A stretch of 64,000 bases of DNA, taken from contig NZ_JYLM01000007.1 of NCBI RefSeq assembly GCF_001439815.1, positions 62,001 to 126,000 on the forward strand, in the 5' to 3' direction. This document shows positions 39,091 to 50,122 of the stretch, piece by piece (positions within the stretch are counted from its first letter, which is position 1; each line of letters starts with the position of its first letter). Under the pieces are notes generated by a model. The model did not search any database, was not told the DNA's origin, and saw only the letters and a list, made by a program, of their open reading frames with translations. The stretch is from Pseudomonas orientalis (GTDB taxonomy: Bacteria; Pseudomonadota; Gammaproteobacteria; Pseudomonadales; Pseudomonadaceae). The position numbers and the translations under genes are program-made.

Positions 39091-41820
39091 ATGACTGATC
39101 TGTCCCGAATCCAGGGGCCTGCCGGCGCGGTGATTCCAAGCCTGGAAGGCCGTTTCTACAGGCCGCCGCTGCCCGACGGCTATGTGCTGCGCCCACGCCT
39201 GTGCGAACGCCTGGGCGCCGGCCTGGAGGGGCGACTGTTGCTGGTCAGCGCGCCGGCGGGGTTCGGCAAGAGTTCCCTGGCGGTCGAGTTCTGCCAGAGC
39301 CTGCCGGCCCACTGGCAAAACCTGTGGCTGGGCCTGAGCCCGCGGGACAGCGATCCTGGTCGTTTTCTCGAGCGCCTGCTCGAAGGCTTGCGCGAGTATT
39401 TCCCACAGTTGGGTGCCCAGTCCCTGGGCCTGCTGAAGATGCGTCAGCGTCATCAACCCTTCGCCTTTGAAGAATGGCTCGATGGCCTGCTCGATGAGCT
39501 GACGGTGCACTTGTCCGTCCAGACGCCGCTGTTGCTGGTACTTGATGACTACCATTTGGCCCAGGGCCCGGTGCTGGACCGTTGCCTGCAATTTTTCCTC
39601 AATCATTTGCCCGATGGCCTGCTGGTGCTGGTCACCAGCCGCCAGCGTCCGGACTGGCACCTGGCGCGCCTGCGCCTGTCTCGGCACCTGCTGGAATTGC
39701 ACGAGCAAGACCTGCGCCTGACCCATGACGAATCCCTGGCCGTGCTGCGCCGGCACAGCAGCTCGTTGCGCGGCGAGGCTCTGGAAAACCTGATCCGCCG
39801 TAGCGAGGGTTGGGTCGCCGGCTTGCGCTTCTGGCTGCTGGCGGCCTCCGAAGCCGGCAATGACGGCGCTCTGCCACAAAGCCTGAACGGGGGCGAAGGG
39901 CTGATTCGTGATTACTTGCTCGAAGAGGTCATCGACTGCCTGCCGGCGCAGGTGCAGGCGTTTCTGTACGACACCGCGCCCCAGGAGCGCTTTTGCAGCG
40001 AGCTGTGCGACGCGGTCCGCGAGGCCCATGACAGCTCGGACATCCTGCGCTACCTGCAGGCCCATCAGGTTTTTCTGGTGCCATTGGATGAGCAGGGCCA
40101 CTGGTACCGTTATCACCATTTGTTTTCCGATTTGCTGCGTGCCCGGCGCGAGAAGAGCGCCACGCCGCCGCCGGCCAGTCTGCACCTGCGGGCCTGTCGC
40201 TGGTTCAACGCCCAGGGCCTGATCGACGAGGCGGTAGAGCAGGCGCTGCGTGCCGGTCACCTGGATGTGGCGGCGAACCTGGTGCAGAGCCTGTCCGAGG
40301 AGCAGTTGCTGGCGGAACAGAATGTCGGCATGTTGCTGCGCTGGAAAATGGATTTGCCCGACAGCCTGCTGATCAGCACCCCACGCTTGATCGTGCTCTA
40401 CAGCTGGGCGCTGGGGCTGGCGTGCCAGTTGGATGCGGCGCAGGAATTATCCAGCTACCTCAGTCGCTTCCTGCCGGCGCCGTCGGCCACCGCGCAGAAA
40501 TCCATGCTGGCCCAGTGGCTGGCACTGAGCGGGATCATCGCCCGTGGACGCGGCGACCGCGAGTTGACCCAGCGCTATTGCAACGAGGCATTGGAGAGTC
40601 TGCCGCACAAACGTTACGGCCAACGGCTGATGTGCCTGTCCACCTTGTCCAACCTGGCGATTGTCGACGCGGACCTGTGGCGTGCCCGCGGTCTGAATCG
40701 CGAATCCCTGGAGTTGGCGCAGCGTGTCGGTAATCCGCTGTTCGAAGCCTTGGCCCATTACGACCGGGCCCGGGTGCTGCAGGCGCGCGGCGAGGTCCTG
40801 CGTGCCCTGGACGAAGTGCGCCAGGGCCTGCAGCGCCTGCACGGGCTGGCGGCCCAGCGGCTGTATGCGGTACGCGCGCGGTTGTCGCTCTATGAAGGCT
40901 ACTTGTTGCTGTTGCGTTACCAGCCCGATGCCGGCCTTGCGCGGTTGCGCGCCGGCCTGGCGGAAGCCCGCGCCTGCCGGGATATCAGTGTGCTGATCGG
41001 GCATTGTGTGATCGCCAGCTTCGAAGGTCGACGTGGGGATTTTTCCACCGCCTTTGTCGAGCTGGCCGAGGCTGAACGATTGATGCATATCTGGGACGTG
41101 CCGCCGATCTACTACCTGGCGATGATCACCCTGATCAAATGCGAGCTGTGGCTGGCCCAGGGCCGCACTGACCTGGCGGACGCCTGGCTGACCCGGTTGG
41201 GCCAGACCTACACCGGTGAGCAGGCTGCCGCCGCTCCGGAGTTTCACCCGCACCTGCCGCAGCATGTGGAGCTGCAACAGGCCGCGCTGGACGCCATTCG
41301 CCACCAGCCCGAGCAGGCGCTGCAACGGCTTGAGCGCCTGGCGCAACAGGCGCTCGATAGCGGGCGTCAGATGATTGCCTTGATGGCGCTGACCCAGCAG
41401 GCGCATTTGCTGCTGGCGTGTGGTCAGCAAAGCAAGGCCGGGCCGGTGTTGGCCCGCGCCCTCGAAGCCGGCGCGGGAGGCGCGCTGCAACCGTTCCAGC
41501 GTTTGCTGGAGCACTATCCGGATTGGATGCGCGAGCAGTTGGGCAAGCATCCACTTAGCCTGCTGAACCAGGCGTTGCTGACGCTGCTACCGGCAATCGC
41601 CGCCGTTGAGAGCTTGCCTCACCATGAAACCCTGAGCGCACGGGAGCTGGCGGTACTGCAACTGATCGCCCAGGGCTGTTCAAACCAGGAGATCAGCAAC
41701 CAGCTGTTCATTTCCCTGCACACCGTGAAAACCCACGCCAGCCATATCAACAGCAAGCTGGGCGTGGAGCGCCGCACCCAGGCGGTGGCGCGGGCCAAAT
41801 CGATGGGCTTGCTCGGCTGA
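39091..41820 (+). CDS. MalT-type LuxR family regulator
   Basis: A 909-residue STAND ATPase-type regulator. Walker A is APAGFGKSS (54-62) and the Walker B-like block is LLLVLDDYH; a long helical TPR-like sensor region follows (about 400-820) and a LuxR helix-turn-helix ends the protein (ETLSARELAVLQLIAQG, then FISLHTVKTHASHI). ATG 39091 gives the natural N-terminus; an upstream in-frame opening starts in the REPIN. It likely controls the adjacent acyl-CoA ligase/DUF1302/DUF1329 genes. Confidence 0.92.
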   Translation: MTDLSRIQGPAGAVIPSLEGRFYRPPLPDGYVLRPRLCERLGAGLEGRLLLVSAPAGFGKSSLAVEFCQSLPAHWQNLWLGLSPRDSDPGRFLERLLEGLREYFPQLGAQSLGLLKMRQRHQPFAFEEWLDGLLDELTVHLSVQTPLLLVLDDYHLAQGPVLDRCLQFFLNHLPDGLLVLVTSRQRPDWHLARLRLSRHLLELHEQDLRLTHDESLAVLRRHSSSLRGEALENLIRRSEGWVAGLRFWLLAASEAGNDGALPQSLNGGEGLIRDYLLEEVIDCLPAQVQAFLYDTAPQERFCSELCDAVREAHDSSDILRYLQAHQVFLVPLDEQGHWYRYHHLFSDLLRARREKSATPPPASLHLRACRWFNAQGLIDEAVEQALRAGHLDVAANLVQSLSEEQLLAEQNVGMLLRWKMDLPDSLLISTPRLIVLYSWALGLACQLDAAQELSSYLSRFLPAPSATAQKSMLAQWLALSGIIARGRGDRELTQRYCNEALESLPHKRYGQRLMCLSTLSNLAIVDADLWRARGLNRESLELAQRVGNPLFEALAHYDRARVLQARGEVLRALDEVRQGLQRLHGLAAQRLYAVRARLSLYEGYLLLLRYQPDAGLARLRAGLAEARACRDISVLIGHCVIASFEGRRGDFSTAFVELAEAERLMHIWDVPPIYYLAMITLIKCELWLAQGRTDLADAWLTRLGQTYTGEQAAAAPEFHPHLPQHVELQQAALDAIRHQPEQALQRLERLAQQALDSGRQMIALMALTQQAHLLLACGQQSKAGPVLARALEAGAGGALQPFQRLLEHYPDWMREQLGKHPLSLLNQALLTLLPAIAAVESLPHHETLSARELAVLQLIAQGCSNQEISNQLFISLHTVKTHASHINSKLGVERRTQAVARAKSMGLLG

Positions 41821-41829
41821 TTGCGCCGC

Positions 41830-42390
41830 TCACTGCGCGCTCGGGCACTGCGTCAGGGACGAGCCTGCGGCGCTGTTGATCAGCGCGGCGAAGCGCTTGA
41901 GGTTGTTCTGGTGCGCCACCACCACGTCATCGATGCTCGGGCCTGCCGGTGACTGCAAGGTCGAGCGGCAGGTCAGTCCAGGACGATCACCCTCGCCGAC
42001 CGGCCTGAGGCGCCAACGCGCGTCGAGCAGCGCGTACTGTCCAGGCACCGAATCAAAGCGCTGCACCTCGACGCGCAACGACACCGCTTGCCGGGCATCG
42101 CTGTTGGCCAGTTGGTCCACCAGCGCGCTCCTCAGCTCATCGGCAAGGCTGGCGGCCCACCACTGGGTTTCCAGAATCGCCAGGCCGCTGTCGCCCTCGC
42201 GGATCACGATCTGCGCGCGGTCGACCTGAGGCGGCACACTGATGCTTTCAATGCGTATTGCTCCGGCCTCCGCGCGCGTGGCGTTGTTCCCGTGCGCCGG
42301 GGTCAGGGTATGGAACGCAATCGGCTCGCTGCGGCACGCCGCCAGCAGCAAGAGGGCGGTCACCCAGGTGATTTTCAACGGCAACGTCAT
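41830..42390 (-). CDS. pqiC: Intermembrane transport lipoprotein PqiC
   Basis: A 186-residue outer-membrane lipoprotein (lipobox LLAAC, Cys19) of the ABC-type transport auxiliary family. It joins PqiB to the outer membrane in a lipid-transport bridge. ATG at 42388-42390 follows GGAG; the ATG at 42408, overlapping the pqiB stop, is an alternative. It is last of the pqiA-pqiA-pqiB-pqiC operon. Confidence 0.9.
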   Translation of the reverse strand: MTLPLKITWVTALLLLAACRSEPIAFHTLTPAHGNNATRAEAGAIRIESISVPPQVDRAQIVIREGDSGLAILETQWWAASLADELRSALVDQLANSDARQAVSLRVEVQRFDSVPGQYALLDARWRLRPVGEGDRPGLTCRSTLQSPAGPSIDDVVVAHQNNLKRFAALINSAAGSSLTQCPSAQ

Positions 42391-42404
42391 GGCGGCTCCA
42401 ATAG

Positions 42405-44054
42405 TCATTTGCGGGGTGGCCCTTGCAGGTCCAGAGGCGCGGCGTTATCGGCGCGACCGCGAATCAGCGATTCCGGATGCCGGCCCAGGTAATCCGACAG
42501 CTCGCGCAAGGAGCGCGACATGCGCGCCAGTTCATCCAGGGTCTGGGTCAGTTGCTCGCGCTGCGGCGAGTCTTCGGCCAGGGTGGAACTGGCCGATTGC
42601 AGGGTCTTGCTCACGTCGCCCAAGGTGGTTTGCACACCGGGCAAGGTCTTGGCGTTGAATTGGGCCAGCCCCTTGCGCAGCTCGACCAGGCTGGCGTCGA
42701 GGTTGCCGGCAATGCGCTCGACAGGCAGTTGGCTAATTTTGTTGACGATGCCTTCGAATTTCTCCTGCAACTGTTCCAGGTTGCCGGGAAGGGTAGGGAT
42801 GCCCACGGGGCGTTGGTTCGGGTCAAACGCGACTTTCTCGGCCTTGGGGTAGAAGTCCAGGGCAATGTACAGCTGACCGGTCAGCAGGTTGCCGCTGCGG
42901 GCCTGGGCGCGCAGGCCGTTTTCGATGAAGCTGCCGATCAGGCGCACGCCGGCGGCCTCATCGTCAGGGTTGTTGTTCATCGCCTTGAGCAGCTTGGTGT
43001 GCGCCTGGCCGAGCAGTTGCGGGTAGATCACGATGCCGACGTTGACCGGGAAACTGCGTTTGCGGGCGTCGAAATCCAGGTTGATCGAGACCACCTTGCC
43101 GAACTCGACCCCGAGGAACTCGACCGGCGCGCCGACCTTCAACCCACGCAGGGCCTGATCAAAGCGCAGTACCATGTATTGACCTTTGCCATTGGGCGGT
43201 GCAAGGGCGCTTTGCTGGTCTTCGAACAGCTCAAAGTTCTGATTTTCCCCGGCCGGTTTGTCATTGGGGCTGTAGGGCGGTGCCTGAAAGGAGATGCCGC
43301 CCATCAACATCGACGACACCGATTCGGTCTTCATCTCGAAGCCATTGGCACCGACGCTGAGGTCGACGCCGCTGGCGTTCCAGAACCGCGTGTTTTCGGT
43401 GACGTACGCATCATTGGGCGCATGCACGAACACTTCGATATTCACGCCCTTGCCCTCGCTGTCCAGTGCGTAGGCAACCACCTGGCCGACCGGGATCTTG
43501 CGGTAATACACCGGCGAGCCGATATCCAGCGACCCCAGGCCCTGGGTATGCAGGGTGAAGCGCTTGCCGGGCTCGCCGTAGGTGATGGGCGGCGGGTTTT
43601 CCAGGCCCTTGAACTGTTTGGCGCGGGTATCGGACTGGCCGATGTCGGCACCGATATAGTCGCCGGACAGCAGCGTATCGATGCCGGACACGCCACCGGC
43701 GCCGATGCGCGGGCGCACCACCCAGTACTTGGAGTCTTCACGGGTGAAGCTTTCGGCCTGCTTGACCAGTTCGACGGTGGCGTTGACGCTTTTCTGGTCA
43801 TCGCTCAAGGCGACACCGGTCACCTGGCCAATGACCACGTTGCGGTATTTCACTTCGGTCTTGTTGGCGACCAGCCCGCTGCCGGTCTTGAAGTTGAGGG
43901 TGATGGTCGGTCCTTTTTGCAGCATGCTGTGGACCACCAATGAGAGACCCACCAGTACGGCGACAATCGGCACGATCCATACCAGCGAAACGCTGAAGCG
44001 ACGTGTCTTGATCGCGGGTTGCCCCGCCGTGTTGTCAGCCTTGGATGAGCTCAT
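42405..44054 (-). CDS. pqiB: Intermembrane transport protein PqiB (MCE)
   Basis: A 549-residue protein with one N-terminal membrane helix (about 24-45) and three MCE domains (about 50-150, 160-270, 285-400), then a long helical coiled coil. In E. coli PqiB hexamers build a needle-shaped tunnel across the periplasm. The ATG at 44052-44054 follows GGAG. It overlaps the pqiA downstream half by 20 bases. Confidence 0.93.
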   Translation of the reverse strand: MSSSKADNTAGQPAIKTRRFSVSLVWIVPIVAVLVGLSLVVHSMLQKGPTITLNFKTGSGLVANKTEVKYRNVVIGQVTGVALSDDQKSVNATVELVKQAESFTREDSKYWVVRPRIGAGGVSGIDTLLSGDYIGADIGQSDTRAKQFKGLENPPPITYGEPGKRFTLHTQGLGSLDIGSPVYYRKIPVGQVVAYALDSEGKGVNIEVFVHAPNDAYVTENTRFWNASGVDLSVGANGFEMKTESVSSMLMGGISFQAPPYSPNDKPAGENQNFELFEDQQSALAPPNGKGQYMVLRFDQALRGLKVGAPVEFLGVEFGKVVSINLDFDARKRSFPVNVGIVIYPQLLGQAHTKLLKAMNNNPDDEAAGVRLIGSFIENGLRAQARSGNLLTGQLYIALDFYPKAEKVAFDPNQRPVGIPTLPGNLEQLQEKFEGIVNKISQLPVERIAGNLDASLVELRKGLAQFNAKTLPGVQTTLGDVSKTLQSASSTLAEDSPQREQLTQTLDELARMSRSLRELSDYLGRHPESLIRGRADNAAPLDLQGPPRK

Positions 44055-44679
44055 CCGAGGTCTCCTCATTGTGTGGATTTTCCCAGATCAGCCGGGGATC
44101 GAAACTCATGGCGGCCAGCATCGTGAACACGACCACCAGCCCAAAAAACAGAATGCCCAGGCGCGGCTCGATGTTGCCCAGGGCCTGGAACTTCACCAGC
44201 GCGGCGACGAGTGCGACCACGATCACATCCAGCATCGACCAGTAGCCGATCAGCTCGATGAACCGAAACAGCTTCGAGCGCTCCTTGCGCGCCCACTGGC
44301 TATTGCGCTGCACGGTGATCAGCAGCAACCCCAGTGACACGAACTTGATACCCGGCACGGCAATGCTGGCAATGAAAATGATCAGCGCAATGTCCCAGGC
44401 GCCATGCTGCCAGAATTCCAGCACGCCGCTCATGATGGTGCTGTCCGCGCCGGAACCGAGCATGGTGGTGTTCATTACCGGCAATATGTTCGCCGGCACA
44501 TAAAAGGCCAGCGCGGTGAGCAGGTAGGCCCAGGTGCGGGTCAGGGACTGCACCTTGCGTCGGTGCAAGGGCGCGCCGCAGCGGCTGCACTCGGTGGGCT
44601 CAAAGCGCATGTCGCAAGGCTTGCCGCAGGTGTGGCACAGGCACAGGTTGAGCTGGCGGGCGGTGGGTGGTGAATTCAT
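44035..44679 (-). CDS. pqiA: Paraquat-inducible protein A, C-terminal half
   Basis: A 214-residue inner-membrane protein. It begins with a zinc ribbon (CLCHTCGKPCDM...CSRCG) and has four membrane helices. In E. coli PqiA is a single protein of two such repeats; here the two halves are separate genes. Its ATG overlaps the upstream half's TGA. Confidence 0.9.
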   Translation of the reverse strand: MNSPPTARQLNLCLCHTCGKPCDMRFEPTECSRCGAPLHRRKVQSLTRTWAYLLTALAFYVPANILPVMNTTMLGSGADSTIMSGVLEFWQHGAWDIALIIFIASIAVPGIKFVSLGLLLITVQRNSQWARKERSKLFRFIELIGYWSMLDVIVVALVAALVKFQALGNIEPRLGILFFGLVVVFTMLAAMSFDPRLIWENPHNEETSDELIQG

Positions 44680-45266
44680 AGGGTGTCCCACAGGTCGCGC
44701 ACATCGCGCCCGGCGATGCGGATCAGCAAAAGGCTGAGGACGGCCAGCGCGAACAGGCCGATGCCGGGTATCACATCGAGCATGCCGGCCAGCTTGAACA
44801 CCGCGACCATTGCGCCCAGCAGGCACACCTCCAGCATGCTCCAGGGCCTGAGTGCTTCCAGCCAGCGCATGCACAGCTTGAAGGCCGGCGAGCGCCTGCC
44901 GGTGAGGGCGAAACTCAATACCCAGGTCAGCAGCAGCAACTGGAATACCGGCGCGATGATCATGGAAATCGCCGCCACCAGGGCGATAAACGTGATCGGT
45001 CCCAGACTCAGCGCAACCACCGAATCCCACAGGGTCGCGCTGTTCTTCAAGCCTTGCAGGCTGATGCTCATCACCGGATAGAAATTGGCGAACGCCCACA
45101 GCACCGCAGCGGTGACCGTCAACGCGAGGCGCTGTTGCACCGACAGGCCGTTATAGCGCTGCAGTACACCGTCGCAGCGCAGGCACAGGGCTTTTTGATG
45201 CCGGGCGAGCGTGACTTTCTGATACACGCAGTCGCAGTGTTCGCAGATGACCTGTTGGGTTGCCAT
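44676..45266 (-). CDS. pqiA: Paraquat-inducible protein A, N-terminal half
   Basis: A 196-residue inner-membrane protein with a zinc ribbon (CEHCDCVYQ...CLRCDGVL) and four membrane helices; the first of two tandem PqiA-type genes. It overlaps the next by four bases (ATGA), so the two halves are probably made in equal amounts and assemble into one unit. Confidence 0.9.
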   Translation of the reverse strand: MATQQVICEHCDCVYQKVTLARHQKALCLRCDGVLQRYNGLSVQQRLALTVTAAVLWAFANFYPVMSISLQGLKNSATLWDSVVALSLGPITFIALVAAISMIIAPVFQLLLLTWVLSFALTGRRSPAFKLCMRWLEALRPWSMLEVCLLGAMVAVFKLAGMLDVIPGIGLFALAVLSLLLIRIAGRDVRDLWDTL

Positions 45267-45614
45267 ACGTGTTGCTCCGGATACAAATGACTGCGGTGTG
45301 GATCATCGCCGTGGGCTGAGTTCGGGTAGCTTAGCAGCCCGAAGGCTCGATTATCCTTTTGTGCGTGCCTGAAGGCGCGAGCTGCCTCTGTGGGAGGGGG
45401 CTTGCTCCCGATAACGGTGTGTCGGCTATAGTTGAGTTGACTGATCCACCGCTGTCGAGAGCAAGCCCCTCCCACACTTGAAACTCCATGTCCTGGATGA
45501 ATCCGGTTTACGCCTCGCGCACGGAATTTTTACCGCTTGTCGTGTTCCAAACCCGGCACAGGTCCGTTGCCCATGTCCTCTGCATCACAGAATGCAAAAG
45601 TAGGAGCTTCCTTC
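45267..45614. other. Divergent gap pqiA / ompA-lipoprotein with REPIN
   Basis: A degenerate REPIN occupies 45390-45475. Promoters for pqi (minus) and the OmpA lipoprotein (plus) should lie on its two sides. No clear consensus elements and no gene found. Confidence 0.5.
45390..45475. repeat. Degenerate REPIN, GGGAGGGGGC family
   Basis: Left arm 45390-45412 and right arm about 45454-45475. Both arms carry changes (GCTTGCTCCC left; GAGAGCAAGCCCC right with a one-base deletion), so this copy is older or no longer maintained. Confidence 0.8.
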
Positions 45615-46388
45615 ATGTTCACTCCGCGTCGTCTGCTTGTTGTTGCTACCGCCGTAGCCCTGTTGTCCGGCTGCGCTTCACCTAATCCTTATGATGGCAG
45701 CCAGGGACAGGCCGGCAATGGTTCCGAAAGCGGCATGAGCAAGACCGCCAAGTACGGCGGCCTCGGTGCGCTGGCCGGGGCACTGGCCGGTGCCGCCATC
45801 GACCATAACAACCGTGGCAAGGGCGCGCTGATTGGCGCAGTGGTCGCCGGTGCCGGTGCTGCCGGCTATGGCTACTATGCCGACCAGCAAGAGAAAAAAC
45901 TGCGCGAAAGCATGGCCAATACCGGGGTTGAAGTGCAGCGCCAGGGTGACCAGATCAAGTTGATCATGCCCGGCAATATCACCTTTGCTACCAACTCCGA
46001 CGCCATCTCCAGCAGCTTCTACCAGCCGCTGAACAACCTGGCCAACTCCCTCAAGCAGTTCAATCAGAACACCATCCAGATTGTTGGCTACACCGACAGC
46101 ACCGGCAGCCGCCAGTTGAACATGGACCTGTCCCAGCGCCGTGCGCAGAGCGTGGCCAACTACCTGACCTCTCAAGGTGTCAGTGCCGCCAACCTGAGCG
46201 CTCGTGGTGCCGGCCCGGATAATCCGATTGCCAGTAACGCCGACGTCAATGGCCGTGCCCAGAACCGTCGCGTGGAAGTGAACCTTGGTCCGATTCCTGG
46301 CCAGCAGTACGGCCAGCCGGGCGCCCAGCAACAGGCGCCGCAACAGAACAACCAGTTCCAGGGCAACCCGTACTCGCAATACCAGTAA
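45615..46388 (+). CDS. OmpA family lipoprotein
   Basis: A 257-residue lipoprotein. Lipobox LLSGC with Cys20, a glycine-zipper segment (about 48-98), and a peptidoglycan-binding OmpA domain (about 120-235; the DSTGSRQLNMDLSQRRAQSV block holds the conserved Asp and Arg). It resembles YiaD-type proteins. ATG 45615 follows AGGAG. Confidence 0.9.
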   Translation: MFTPRRLLVVATAVALLSGCASPNPYDGSQGQAGNGSESGMSKTAKYGGLGALAGALAGAAIDHNNRGKGALIGAVVAGAGAAGYGYYADQQEKKLRESMANTGVEVQRQGDQIKLIMPGNITFATNSDAISSSFYQPLNNLANSLKQFNQNTIQIVGYTDSTGSRQLNMDLSQRRAQSVANYLTSQGVSAANLSARGAGPDNPIASNADVNGRAQNRRVEVNLGPIPGQQYGQPGAQQQAPQQNNQFQGNPYSQYQ

Positions 46389-46400
46389 ACAACTGCTGCA

Positions 46401-46440
46401 AAAAAGGGCGCCGTGCATTGACTGCACGGCGCCCTTTTTT
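46401..46440. terminator. Strong bidirectional terminator
   Basis: A perfect 17-bp stem (46401-46417 with 46423-46439), loop TTGAC, with A-run and T-run at its base. It separates the OmpA lipoprotein from convergent dolP. Confidence 0.93.
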
Positions 46441-46466
46441 GTGGGTGTGGCTAGACGCTGGTTACA

Positions 46467-48101
<1,635 letters not shown>

Positions 48102-48102
<1 letters not shown>

Positions 48103-49913
48103 CAGCGTGGCGTGTCCGGCAGGCGCTGGATCTCGCCGCCGACGAACTTGGCCCAAGGCATCTGGCGGTCAACGCGCTGGTTGGCGCTGATGCCCAGGTT
48201 GCCGGAGAGGCCGTCGACACGGGTGTCCGGCAGTGCCTTGAGCTGGCCCAGGCGTGGCGCCAGGCGATAGGCATCCACGCCCATCGCGTAGAGGCGGCCC
48301 AGGCTGCCATTGGCTTGCGGCCATTGCGCGGCCACCTGGTTGCGCAGCGGGTCGGTAGTGTTGAGCAACCAGGGGGTTTCGCAGAACATCACGTTGGTCA
48401 TGTCCAGGTACTGGTTGCGGTCGCCGCTGGCGCTGAATACGTGGGAAGTTGCGTAGACAGGCACATCACCGGCGTATTGGAAGTTCAGGGTCGGCTTGAT
48501 CTGCTGGGCCAGTTGCGGGGTGACGGCCAGGAAGATGAATTCGATGTCCTGGCGACGCGACGGCTGGGCGGCAACGTCAGTGCCGACAGTGCCTTGCAGG
48601 CTCTTGGCGCGGCCTTCGCTTTTGCGCAACTGGAACAAGTCAGCGATCTGCTGGGCCAGTGCCACCGGTTGATCGACATACTCGACGCCCATGACGGTGC
48701 CGCCATTGGCTTCCCAATCCTCACGGAAGGCTTTGTAGACACGCTCGCCCCATTCGCCACGGGGCACCATGGCGGCGGCGCGATGCAGGCCGTCGGCACG
48801 GGCGCGGCGCGACACTTCACGGGCTTCGTCTTCAGCTGCCAGGCCGAACTGGAACAGTTGCGCCGGGCCTTGATCGGTTTCGCTGTAGTTCAGCGCCAGG
48901 GTGGTGATCGGCAGCTGCGGGCGAGCACTGAGCTGCTTGACCAGCGGCTTTTCCAGCGGGCCGACGACCAGTTGCACGCCGGCGGCCTGGGCCTTGGCGT
49001 AGAAGTCGTCGATGGAAGTCAGGCGCGAGCTGTCGTAAAACTCAATCACGGGCGGCTTCTGCCCGGCCTGTTCGGCCTGGTAGTGAGCGGCCATGAAGCC
49101 TTCACGCAAGGCCTTGCCGACTGACGCCAGGGCGCCTTCCTGCGGCAACAGCAGGGCGATCTTGCTAAGCGGCTGGCTGGCCAGTTCCTTGAGTTTGGTC
49201 AGCGGCGTCGGCAATTGCACGGCGGCCGGATGCCCCGGGTTGCGCGCACGCCAGGTGTCGATGGCGGTTTGCTGTTGTTCCAGCGTGCCGGCGCCCTTGA
49301 CCGCCTGGGCCAGGGTGATCCAGCCGTCCAGTGTCGGGTTGCCGGTGGCTTGCAACTGCTCGGCCGGCAGCGCGGCAATCAGCGCCCAGATCGCTTCGTG
49401 GTTGCTGTTGGCCGCATCGCCGCTGAGCAGAGGTGCCATGGCGACCCGCTCGCGCGCTGCGGCCAGGGTCTGGCCGTCGGCTTCATAAGCGCGGGCATGC
49501 ACGGTGCCCGTGCGGATCTGCTGATCGGCCGGCAGCTCCTTCAGGCTTTGCAGGCTGGGATGGTCCAGCGCCGTCAATGCCGCCTTGGGCTGGTTGCGGG
49601 TCATCGCCAGTTCCGCTGCCAGGGTGCTGGCAAATATCTGCGCGGCCGGCTTCAGAACAGTCAGGGGCACCTGGGCAAGGATCTGCGAGGAACGGCCAGG
49701 GTTGTTCTGCCGGAAGGCCAGGTCAGCCGCGCTCAGGCGCAGCAATGCGGCCTTTTCCGGCGTGCTGGCGGCGGTGGCCTGTTCAAGCAATTGCTCGATA
49801 CTGGCATCCGGGGTGCGTGGAAGGTCGCCCAGACTCGACGAGGGCGAGCTGGCGCAAGCGGCCAGCAAGGCAGCGAGGCAGAGGGCGGAGAGCAGCCGCA
49901 GGCAAGCGATCAT
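48102..49913 (-). CDS. lpoA: Penicillin-binding protein activator LpoA (LppC)
   Basis: A 603-residue outer-membrane lipoprotein (lipobox LLAAC, Cys20). An N-terminal TPR-like part (about 40-240) and a periplasmic-binding-like C-terminal domain (about 250-600) match LpoA, which stimulates PBP1A. ATG 49913 follows AGGAA by eight bases. Divergent from rsmI. Confidence 0.93.
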
Positions 49914-50122
49914 GTAAATGTTCCTGATACCGATCAAATTAGCGTGGAAGTGTACCCAAGCACTGGCCCAGGCGCGATGTTCGTGGCGTGAAACCGTGGA
50001 TTTAGGTCGTGCAATTGTTGCCAGTTACTAACGGTGGCTGAAACGACATCCGCCGTGACGGCATATTTTCAGCGCGTCGACGCGCTACAATGTGGCTTTT
50101 GCCAATCATCGAGGTGTGCGTT

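Noticed and set aside
44035-45266. Frameshift in pqiA
   Set aside because: The two halves overlap by ATGA and each has its own zinc ribbon and a proper start, so this is a natural split rather than a sequencing error or pseudogene.
15026-45475. CRISPR array
   Set aside because: The repeated hairpins are REP/REPIN elements scattered singly; there is no regular repeat-spacer array and no cas gene.
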